From Apus apus (lineage: Eukaryota > Chordata > Aves > Apodiformes > Apodidae), in contig NC_067283.1 in assembly GCF_020740795.1 (NCBI RefSeq), forward strand, positions 115,697,206-115,761,205: a stretch of 64,000 bases of DNA. The letters run 5' to 3'. A model generated the notes under the pieces. The model was not told where the DNA came from. It worked only from the letters and a program-made list of their open reading frames with translations, and searched no databases. Positions 25,901 through 37,900 of the stretch are shown piece by piece (position 1 is the first letter of the stretch; each line of letters begins with the position of its first letter). The position numbers and the translations under genes are program-made.

Positions 25901-28900
25901 TGGAAAAACAGAAATTAACAATGAAAACAAATAATGTTTAGGATGTTCTTTAAGATCATGTTGTCCACATCTCATTATAAAGCTCAAACTGAAGACCCTG
26001 AAATACATAACAGTGGCAGCAGAAGTCCGTGGCAGTCCACGTGGCCATGGGACAGTTCTCAGTCAATCACATATACTCCCTCACACTTTTTCATGTATAG
26101 TCTGCCAATAAAAGTAAGTTATTAGCATAAGCACTAGCCACTGCATGCTTACACAGTGCTAATACCAGAGAAAAAGACTGGAGAGAGGCTGAAACCCTTA
26201 AAACTGGAATTTCAACTAACGTGCTACTGTGGAAATGGTCCTTCAATGTAACATTACAAGACTGAAACATAAAACCTTCATTGTTGTCTGGAAATTATAT
26301 TGTATAAGACATTTCACCAACTTTGATATTAACTACAGACACAGGAAAATCACTACCTATAAAATGGAAGTAACAAAATTTGAACATAGAAACCAAACCA
26401 GACAAGCATTCTTACAAATAAGTTTTACTTACTGCATAGTGCATCATAAATATAGTATATTAATTACTTTACAATACTAGAAAAACACAGCAACCTAATT
26501 CTTACAGTACCTCTGATTTATTTGCATCTCAAGTTGTTGTATTTTTTCCAAAAGTCCCTTTTCAGCAGCTTGCCTCTGTAATTCAAACTCTTTACAAGCA
26601 GTTTGTACTGCATCCTCTTTTTCACAATTGAGCTTCTGAATGAGCAACTGCCTGTCTTGTTCTTGGGTAGATACTAAAAGTTCTTTCTCTTCTTTAAGCT
26701 TATGGATAATAGCTTCATATTTTTCCTGCTGCTCACACAATTTTTCAGTTTTTTCCTTTTCTAGGGCATTCGCTTCCAACTCTAACTTACTTTGCAGTTC
26801 CGTTATTTGCTCTGAAAGTCTTTTTTCTGCCTCAGAAGTTTTTTGATGAAGAACTGTTACTTTATTTAGTTCAGTTCTAAGCAAATTTGATTCTTCTTCA
26901 TATCTGTCTACTAGTTCAGAAATGCACTGATCTTTCTCAATTGTCATCAGAGTCCTTAATTCCGATAAGCCCACTTGATATTCATCACTATTACTTTGTA
27001 TTTTATTGTTTAATTTTTCTATCTCCTTTTTTAAGCTTTCAGTTTCCTTATCAATCTGAGATTTTATGGTCTCTTGTTGCTGGTTTCTGCTTTCTTCCAA
27101 AAGAAGCTTCATTTCATCAGTTTCTGCCTCTTTCAGGGCAAGTTCAACTTCTAATTTGCACCTCAAATCAGACAGATCTGAAACCTTGAGTTGTAACTCT
27201 TCTACTTGTTGTTGTTTCTCTTGCATAACTACTGTATGAGATTCCTGCATTTGTTCAAGTCTATGCTGGTTCTCTTTTTTTAATTTATCTAAACAGTCGT
27301 TGTGCTCAGCTAGCACCTTCTCAAATTCCTGTAAATGCCTGGCTTGTAGGTTGATTTCCAGTTCTTTTAAATGGCTTTGCTCTAAACTCTCAAGTTCTGC
27401 CCTCAAGAGTTGTAGTTTTTCATTGCTTTCAACGTGAAGTTTTTTCAAGTCTTCAAGTACTATCTCACGTGACTGTCTCAGTTCCTTAATTTCACAATTT
27501 TGTGTTTCCATCTGGCATTCCAATTCAAGTAATTTCTGATCTTTTTCATTCTGAAGGCAAACTACAGCTTCTTTCTCATTTTTCACCATTGCAAATTCAT
27601 CATTCTTATTCTGAAGAACTTCCTCAAGGCCTAGTAAGTCACCTTTTAACTTTTTAATCTTCTTTTCACTTTCTTCACCATCTTCCAATAATTGATTAAT
27701 TTTTGTTTCATATTCGCTTTTCAAAGACTGTAATTCTTTTTGATGTTTATCTTTTAGTGTTTTTTCAAGTGAAAGTTTTACCTTCTCAATAGTATTTACT
27801 ATTTCTAATGAAGTGCATTTTAAAGAATTAGAAAAGTCACACTGTTCTCTTTGTACAAGTGTTCTAAAGTGGCAAAGATCTTCTTTTATACCTCTTAAAT
27901 GTACTTTGGAGTCTTGGGCAATAACCTTACACTTCTCCACGCAAACACTGAGAGGTGCCTTTTCTACTGAAGTGTCCTTTACACAAGCATTTGTATCTTG
28001 CATACGTCTACTGTCTATTGCATTGATAACTGAAGAATAAAGCGATTCCACCATCATTTCTGGACTTTGTGGATCACTTATTACATTAGGAGATACTAGA
28101 TTTTCTTCTATTACAAATTCATTTACTGCTGACATAAAGTCAGACTCTGGACTTTCTGCTAATGAATCCAAGTCTAATGATCCTTGCTTAAGTGCTTGCT
28201 CCAAGTTCGGATGAGCAATAGTTTCAAAATCAAATGTATGAGCATCAATGCTATCTGGAGACAATTCTTCCAATGGAGCTGGGGGACACACAGGGGGACA
28301 CAGGGGACCCTGAAGACTGAGAGATGGAGGAGTTCTTGAAGAGGTAGCAATTGCAGTTCCTGTTGCACTTTCTATCCTTGGTGTGGTAGCAGATTGTGGC
28401 GATGCTTGACTATTGGAGGCCTATTTATAAAACACAAACCAAACACTTAATGAGAGGCAAAACTATTAATATTTTAAATTTATTTAAAAGTATCAGGCAA
28501 AACAAGAACTGAAAAAGTTAATTATTTTATTAATCTTAATTAACTATTTTAATAGTTTCAAATTATTATCCACAACAGTCCAAAATATCTACAACTAAAA
28601 TCGCAGAAATTCAGATAGATTTTCAGTAAGTTTCAAAAAAGTACTATTTGTAAATATATAGATCGTAAAGTCCTACATACAATTTCAGAATAAGAGACAT
28701 CACAGCCTGAGTGAATTTAATCATCAGTTCTTGTTCATTACTATGTGTATTCTAAAGCACCCTGTAAATTGACGCAGTGTTTGAAAACCAACCTTTGCTA
28801 TTTTTAAGACATCATAATTTACTACACTGCCACGAAACATATACTTTGAGTGAATTCAGCTGAAGTTTGATATATCACAGCTATAATAGTTGTAACTGCA

Positions 28901-31900
28901 GGCCAAGTTACATGCACTTATTTCTATGCAGCTGAAATGAAATAAAGCACCATTTTGAAATGCTTTTAAAAAAATAATCAACCTCAGCCAAGGCCTTAGA
29001 GACTGTGCAAACAGCCTGTGTTCTGTGATTTTCAGGCTTTTTGTATGTGACTGATACTTAATTTAACTCACAGTATGATGTTTCTACAAGACAACACTTC
29101 AGTTTCAGTTTTCTTATCTTTGCTATTTATTTAATAGATTTAACATAATGAATTTACTGCTTCCAAGCTTCGCTTGACACCATAAGTGAAGTGTGTAATA
29201 AACTCCTCTTCCTTTATTATCTTCACATTTACCAGAACTAGGAACAAATGGTCAACATGTAGTATCTTACACCATTATCTATGAAATACAACAGTGGCTG
29301 CTGTGAGCTGGGTCTCTAGACTAGAGTACCAGATTACTACCTAGTGAAGAGCTAAACCTCACATTTTGAGTAGCTGAAATTATAGGGAAGACTTTGTTTA
29401 CTGTTGCCTATTTCCCTAAGAAGCTGCTGGCTGCTGTCTAGTCTACAATCTACAGGAAGCAACGTATACATATGTGCCACCGTTTGACTCAGGCTTTATC
29501 CTGGCTCAAACCAGGACAATATGCCATACACTATTATTCCTGTGATGACAAAGAAAAGGGAGTGAAGAGCAAACAAGAAAAAACAGAAAGCAGAGACAGA
29601 GCAGCAGAGTTCATTTTTAAGTTCTCAGGTGTTGCAGGATCACACACTTTACTACGATAAACATCATCAGATAATGGGGCAATTCTTGGGATTACAAAGA
29701 GTAACTCAACTAGAACAAATGGCAGATTCATAATCTTATTTGAAAAGCCAGCTTCCTTCCAAGAGAAACTTAATACCAAAAGATTGCATATGTTAATGAC
29801 CTACCGGAGAAACGGAGAAAAACCTTAATCATCTTACCTGTCTCCTAAGGGCACCTTAACTTTCTCCTGGACACCTTTAACCCAATCACTGATGTCCTTA
29901 AACTTTGTCTGTATTATGAACATGAGGGAGCACAGCTATATATCTTTGGTGTGAAACCATTAAATTACAAAATATAGGCAGAAAGCTTTAAAAAGAAAAC
30001 TACATTTTAAAGTAGTAACAAATTAAGCAAAATCCCACAACTATTTTCTTTAACTACTACTCTGATGTACTACTAAAAAGAGAAATTAGATAGCATATAG
30101 AAAAGCATATAATCACTACCATTCTATGAACTTGAAAATTGAAATAATAAGTATTATGAGGGCATGAAAAAGAAATACTACCAGTAAGGTATTAGATCTT
30201 TTGACTTACTCTTTGGTCACCTGTCTATAGCCACAGCTTTACACTAGTGCCTGAAGCAACTATCAAAAGACCAGCTGCTGTGGCTGATGCAGTAGAATGA
30301 ACTCCCCCCACCTGATTCAGACAGAGCTAAACTGATGCGCTGCCAGCAAGCCAGGAAAACTATCCCAGTCCAACTTGAAGAACCAGGTTTCTGCTGCCAC
30401 TTGTTTGGAAAGGGAGTCAAATGTGATTCCCTGGGTGAGCACAAGAGCAACGTGCTGCTCTGTGGGCAACACTCAATGCCTGCAGAGTCACTGACAACTC
30501 TGTACCAAGCTGGAACAGTATTTCACAGTTCACTAACAGAATATGTAGGTGCATGAAGCTGTAAGCATTTTCAGGACTATCATTAAATCTTTATTCATCC
30601 TTCTAATTATATACTGTAAATTCCCAGCAATACTAAGAATAAGAAAGTAACATTTTCAAGTTATTTCAGTAATTCTACACCAAAAAAAAAGAACACAGGA
30701 CAAAATTAATTTAAAAAAAATACTTCTAGATCATCTGTGGAACAAAGCAACACAGAAATACCTAGTATCTTCCATCAAGTAATAGCAAGAGCACTGTTGT
30801 TGAGAAGGAAAAATCTCTTTGACAGATCAATTTGCTTCAATTCCAAAAAAAAGAGCTTAAGTGTCTCATTGAAGTTACACTTAAATGGGCATTTTCAAGA
30901 TGACATCATGAATGGCCCAGCTCTGACTGTGCAATGAATGCAATTTACTCTAAGGAAAGAGACAATTATCCAAATCTGTCTAAACACTTGAAGTTTCTGA
31001 GTCAGTCAAGAATCCACATTGTTTAAAGCACAGCAAGAAGAGTGGAAAGAACACATTCTCCTGATTTGGCATCTTTTTTGTGCAGCCACATATTGATAGA
31101 AGTTTCATACATAGATAAGCAAGTCCGATCCAAAAAGAGCAAACCATCAAGACAATTAAAGCTGTTTATTTTTCTACCACTATTATGTATATTTTAAATT
31201 AAAATTTACTTTTTAAAATTATTTCACTCTTCAGACATTGCAAGTGTTAGTGAAAAAACAATTTTGTTAGAACACCTGTCACTCTCCTGGTTTCTTATGC
31301 AATAAATTTCAGCATGCTCCAAGTTGAGAGTGGACTTCAGAGCATGGGCTGTTGGAAAAGCATGTTCAGACAACTCTCAGATTTCACAACATTTACATAA
31401 TTTCTGAAGGTGTAATACCGTGGTCAGGTCCTATCACTCTTGTTATTAATGTCTGCTCATATGAAAATTAATATTCATAGAGAGAACAGAGCTGTAAGAA
31501 ATGTAAGAGGTACAAGAAATTACATCAACTACGTATCTTTTCTATATTACAGAGCAAAGAGCAGCCCAGATGTCATATTTTACATAAGCGTTTCCAGTAA
31601 ATCTCTTGTTCAAGTTCCAGAGGAGTAAGAATATAGGGATCTTCATGTCACCTGGTTAAAGCAGGAATTTGCTAATTATAAACTAAACATGCCCATATCC
31701 TTGGCAGTTAGAGAGAAGATGTTTGTAGTTAGCAAAGTGCATACAAACACTTACACTGTAGATGGCAACATGGAGTCCCACAAAAACAACTTTTTTCTAT
31801 AGCAATAATGATAAAGAAACCAAATTCGAAGCAATGAAACTCACAAAATTTGAAGCATTGCTAAATTCACCCAGAGTTTCATTGGGATAGGCTACAGTCA

Positions 31901-34900
31901 GGAACTAAAAGTACCTCATTTGGTGTGTCATGAAAGACAAAGACAGAATGCACAGAAGCAAAACTGACAAGCAGAAACATTTTCTACGGTAAAGAATCTG
32001 CTTGACATGTAGAATGTGAAGGCGCATAAACCTATGGGACCTGATGGGATTCACCCATGGGTCCTGAGGGAGCTGGCAGATGAAATTGCTAAGCCTCTGT
32101 CCATCATATTTGAGAGGTCATGGCAGTCTGGTGAGGTCCCCACTGATTGGAAAAAAGGGAACATAGCCCCTGTTTTTAAAAAGGGGAAAAAGGAAAACCC
32201 AGGGAACTACAGGCCGGTCAGTCTCACCTCTGTGCCTGGCAAGATCATGGAGCAGATCCTCCTGGAAAGTCAGCCAAGGCACATGGAAAATAAAGAGGTG
32301 ATTGGTGACAGCCACCATGGCTTCACTAAGGGCAAGTCATGCCTAATCAATCTGGTGGCCTTCTATAACAAGGCTATACAGAGATGGTGGACAGTGGCAG
32401 AGCAACTGGTGTCATCTACCTGGATTTTGTGCAAGGCATTTGACACTGTCCCACATGACATCCTGGTCTCCAAACTAACAAGGCATGGATTTGACAGATG
32501 GACCACTCGGTGGATAAGATGGCTGCACCCAGAGAGTTGTGGTCAATGGCTCAATGTCCAAATGGAGGCAGGTGATGAGTGGTGTCCCTCAGGGGTCAGT
32601 ATTGGGACCAGTGCTGTTTAACATCTTTGTTGGAGACATGGACAGTGAGATTTAGTGTATCCTCAGCAAATTTGCTGACAATACCAAGCTGTGTGGTGTG
32701 GTTGACAGCCTAGAGCAAACGGATGCCATCCAGAGGGACCCTGATAGGCTGGAGAGGTGGGCCAGTGACAACCTCATGAAGTTCAACAAGGCCAAGTGCA
32801 AGGGCCTTCACCTGGGTCGGCACAACCTCAGACACAAATACAGGCTGGGGAAAGAATGGCTGGAAAGCAGTCCTGAGGAGAAGGACTTGGGGTGGTAGTT
32901 GATGAGAAGCTCGACATCAGCCACCAGTGTGTGCTGGAGCTCAGAGAGCCAACTGCATCCTAGGCTGCATCAGAAGAAGTGTGGCCAGCAGTGCCAGGGA
33001 GGTAATTCTGCCCCTCTACTCTGCCCTGGTGAGACCCCACCTGGAATACTGTGTACAGTTCTGGTGCCCTCAGCACAAGAAAGATATGGGCCTGTTGGAA
33101 AGGGTCCAGAGAAAGGCCACCAAGATGATCAAAGGCCTGGAGTACCTCTGCCTTGAAGACAGGCTGAGAGAGTTGGGGCTGTTCAGCCTAGAGAAGAGAA
33201 GGCTCCATGGAAACTTATAGCAGCCTCCCAGTAGTTGAAAGGGACCTACAGGAAAGCTGGGGAGGAGCTTTTCATCAGAGAAGATAGTGACAGGACAAGG
33301 GGTAATGGTTTTAAACTGAGAGAGGGGAGATTTAGGTTAGATATCAGGAAGAAATTCTTCACTATAAGGGTGGTGAGGAACTGGAATGGGTTGCCCAGGG
33401 AGGCTGTTGATGCCCCATCCCCGGAGGTTTTTAAGGCCAGGTTGGATGTGCAACCTGATCTAGTGGTAGGGTTCCCTGTTCATGGCAGGGGAGTTGGACT
33501 TGATGATCTTTAAGGTCCCTTCCAACCTTAATGAGTCTGTGATTTTACAGAGTGAAACTATGAAGAGATCTTTTTGCCATCTGCTCCTTTTATATTCAAA
33601 GAACAAAAATACATGTATTTCTTCCCTTTCCCAAAAAGCAGGACTGCAACAAAGGAGTAGATGACGTCAATATTCAGGCTAAAAGGGACAACCAACCAAG
33701 GCCCTGAATTATTCTTAACTGCTTGTGCCAAAAGGACTTAAAAAGCAATGCAAAATCTAGAGAAGTAACAACTTCATTAAACAGAAAACTGACAAAGGTA
33801 AAATGCATAGATTCCGCATACATTTTGAGAAAATGGCAGAAAACAAATATTAACAGAATTCTACTACAGTTTCTGTGGAATATAAGCATCTGGTAAATGC
33901 TATGAAGATATTCAGTATCATTCGACTATTCTCTAGATAGACTCACTTCATTCACAGAAGAGTTCAAAACTTGATTTACTAGAAAATTATTAGAAAGAAA
34001 ACTACCATTATACAGTTATGAGACCAACTAATCTAAACCAGAAAAACAAAGTTTCTTTCTGAAGTGGTTGATTAAACAATTTTATGAAAATACTCTTTTG
34101 AATAGCATATTCTCTTTTCTTGGTAAAGGAAAAAAAAAATACCTTTTGTTCATTCAGCAGGTCTGTAATTGTTTGCGACATTTCATCCAAACTCTGTGCT
34201 GCCTTGACCAGGTTATGCAGAGCACGTACATGCTGGTGAAGAGGTTCAAAGTCACAAAGTATAGGAACCCTTAAAAACAGTATAGGATTAATTTTTTTTT
34301 TCCTACATTGTTAATCTTATGTTTAAGTATATTAAATGATTATGTGTATATTCCAACAAGACTAAGTTTAACTCCGTGTAAGATTTGTCTTTTATTCATT
34401 TAATCTGTTTCATATGGAAAATTCACTTAGACCACTTGGCATTTGTGTTTTAAATTAAGAACTTGAGGCTTTTAAGGAGTAGATAATGATAAACATGATG
34501 GTGGAGAAGTACTATGTCAGAGACTTTCCTTCTGAGGAAAACATTTACCAGTAGCACCTAGACTTACAATAATAGTAAGAGAAGAGAATTGACAGTTATT
34601 AGATCTGCAATTGAAGCGTTTATGTTTGCAAATTACTCTATTCTTCTCTCCAGTTGGATTCTCTCCAATCCTACTCTTCCTTTGAAGTAGCCACTACTTC
34701 TCTACTCTTATTTCAATGATAGGTAACCTAAATTAAAAGGCTGATTAATGTGTTATGATTGCATTACAAGTGTTGCAAGATAAGCTTTCAATGGCAAGCT
34801 TTCTAGACCTCTGGAAAAGTAACATTTAAATTTTCTTGAGGTCATATACCCAGAGTTTTTGTTCAGGAACAGCTCCACTGAAAAAATGAAACAGGAGTTC

Positions 34901-37900
34901 ACTTAGACAACATTAAAAAAGTAGACCACACCTCAGTGTATTTTGCGTTATGTATTGTTGCATTAAGATTTCAGAAAGCTGAAGAGTTTTAAGTAAACAG
35001 AAATATCATCTTAATTATACAGCTCAGGGATTCAGCGCTGACAGAAACTGAGTTTGTGCTGGGTCTCAGTTTGCCTATTGCTTGCTCTTTAGATGTTAAA
35101 TGAAAATGCCACAGAAAATACTGCTCTCAAGCTTCTTCTGAAGCTCAGTGTCTACCAAGGTGTGTGACAGCTCTGCCCGCTCGAGTTGCAAGTCCACCGC
35201 TATCATCAGTATTTCCACAAAACCTAATCGTGAGCCCAGAACCAGGAGGAATCTGACATAAACCCACCTCTACTGCCATCAAGTGGAAGGCTATGTCACT
35301 GCAATTTGGACCAACTACGGTTTGCTTAGTGATTGGTTTTCTAACAATAGTATGGCAAAATTCTTCCTGATTTCACAGCAAGCTTCCTGATGACACCAAG
35401 CTGGGAGGAGTGGCTCACACACCAGAAGGCTGTGCTGCCATTCAGAGAGACTTAGACAGGCTGGAGACTTGGGCGGGGAAAAACCTGATGAAGTTTAACA
35501 AGGGCAAGTGTAGAGTTTTGCATTTGGGGAAGAAAAATGTCATGCACTAGTACAGGTTGGGGGCTGACCTGCTGGAGAGCAGTGTAGGTGAAAGGGATCT
35601 GGGGGTCCTGGTAGACAGGAGGATGACCATGAGCCAGCAATGTGCCCTTGTGGCTAAGAAGGCCAATGGCATCCTGGGGTGCATTAGAAAGGGTGTGGTT
35701 AGTAGGTCAAGAGAGGTTCTCCTCCCCCTCTATTCTGCATTGGTGAGGCCACATCTGGAGTATTGTGTTCTGGGCCCCTCAGTTCAAGAAGGACAGGGAA
35801 CTGCTTGAAAGAGTCCAGCGCAGAGCCACAAAGATGATTAAGGAAGTGGAACATCTCCCTTATGAGGAAAGGCTGAGGGAGCTGGGTCTCTTTAGTTTGG
35901 AGAAAAGGAGACTGAGGGGTGACCTCATCAATGTTTACAAATACGTAAAGGGTGAGTGTCAAGAAGATGGAGTTAAGCTTTTTTCAGTGATGACCAGTGA
36001 TAGGACAAAGAGTAATGGATACAAATTGGAGCATAGGAGGTTTAAGGTGAATATCAGAAAAATTTTTTTTACTGTGAGAGTGACAGAGCACTGGAACAGG
36101 CTGCCCAGAGAGGTTGTGGAGTCTCCTTCTCTGGAAACATTCAAAACCCGCCTGGACACGTTCCTGTGTGATGTACTCTAGGTGACCCTGCTCTGGCGGG
36201 GGGGTTGGACTAGATGATCTTTCGAGGTCCCTTCCAACCCCTATGATTCTATGATTCTATGATTTCAGTCCAAACTTTCCAGGAAGGTTGTAAAATTCTT
36301 ACAATGTTAAAAATCAGCCAAAAATTAGCAACTTGCTACTACAGTTTCGATTTTTTTTTTTTTCCCCAGCAGAATCACTGAGGAGTGATATAACAGAGAA
36401 ATTAAAAGGTTGTATCAGCTGTATCATGATCTAGGGCAAATTCACTGTCAAGCAGACTAGCTCGCTATAATGATTTTTAATTCCAGTAGCAATAAAATAA
36501 GGATGGCCAGGAATTCTGAATAAAAAAATAGAGGTGAAAAATACATTGAATTCAGCTCCTGCCATGTATACCAGGAACATGTAATCAGGCTGATACCATT
36601 GGCAAACCTGACAGATGACAGTGGAGCGTCTTCCTTTTGGATTTACCTGATCATCCTTTTTGGGATTGGGGCTATAACATAAATGGAATTTCAGCAAAAC
36701 TCTTATCTGCAGATCTCTTCTAGGAAAAGGATAAAGGATACATGCAGGATGTGGTTGTGGTCATACTGATAAACAGATCACTTTCTAGACAGAACCTTAC
36801 ACAGAACTTGCTACTGCCTACTTCTTGCCCATTACCTTTTTTGGTATTTCTCTGATTGCTACAGGTTTAAACTTTGAAAGCTCACTCTACCAGTCAGCTT
36901 TTCCAGAAAGATATCTCCAAGTTCTAGGTAAGAAAATAATCCTGTCAAGTTGCCTGAAACACAGAACAGTAGCTTCCCTGTCTACATTTGCCTGTCTGTC
37001 TCTCATTGTTAGGAGACAAAAAACACGGAAAGAGAGTTTTGGTCAAAATGATGGATTTCCACAGACAGCAGAGGCACTTCAGGAATACATATTTTAGTAA
37101 AATAAGTCTGGCAGAGAAAAAACAATAATTAAATACAGGAGATCTCTATCATCTCATGCTAGGCTTAAGAAATGTATTTTATTTTCTCCAGAACACCACT
37201 TAACAAAGTGCAAATAATAATAAAAAAAAATCTAATTCTGATCTGACAAAACACACAAAGTCATAAATTTATTTCTGTTTAAAAAAAATAATTTTTTGCT
37301 TGTTTTTTATCTCTGAGACACCTTAGAGGAAAGTCCAACATCATTTACATCTCAGTAAAGAATACATGTGTTCAAACCATCAGAGTTTCAGTACATGAAG
37401 CATGTAGATAGTATTAGGTCAGTGCAGATCACTGCTTAAGAAATACATCAGTTCAAAAAAACCCCTTCTCTGTTCTTTATAAAAAATGAACTTGGGGGAG
37501 TGTTTTGGGGGGAATATGACAACATGGTGGAAGTCAGAAGGGGGTGACAACTGGAGGAAACTATTTCTGTAATTATAAAATTTTAGGAGGTGCTTTACCT
37601 GAGTAATGGCTGTACTTCTGAAGGACAAAAAGACTGCAAAAACTGCAAGTCACTCAACGAGATATCTGGAAGTTCACTGTCAAATCTGCGAGGTTTTTGT
37701 GTCTGTATTAAGAAGAAATTAATTTACATGCTGTTAAGGTATATAGTATCAAGATAACTAAGGATTAAAAAGAGCTTAATTAATAACACAGAAAAGTTGG
37801 TGTTAAACTGATCTCCCTTTCTAGAGATTTTACACATTTTTTCAAGAAATCATGTCTGGCCTCACCCTCCTAAAAAAAATATTTATATTTATAGTCATTA

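Larger units (their letters stand above)
28421..34142 (-). other. RB1CC1: Intron between coding exons 9 and 10
   Basis: About 5.7 kb. It holds a 1.5-kb CR1 copy (32010-33545) and an LTR-like edge (29480-29518). The remaining 4 kb shows no recognised feature. Confidence 0.85.

Noticed and set aside
26640..28040. Plus-strand open frames (26640-26846, 26887-27189, 27813-28040) opposite the large RB1CC1 exon
   Set aside because: They are shadows of the coiled-coil coding sequence. The minus-strand frame is open across all 1910 nt and matches the family.
36431..36697. 88-codon minus-strand open frame between exons 8 and 9
   Set aside because: No similarity to a known family and no splice sites in phase; RB1CC1 exons 8 and 9 join correctly without it.
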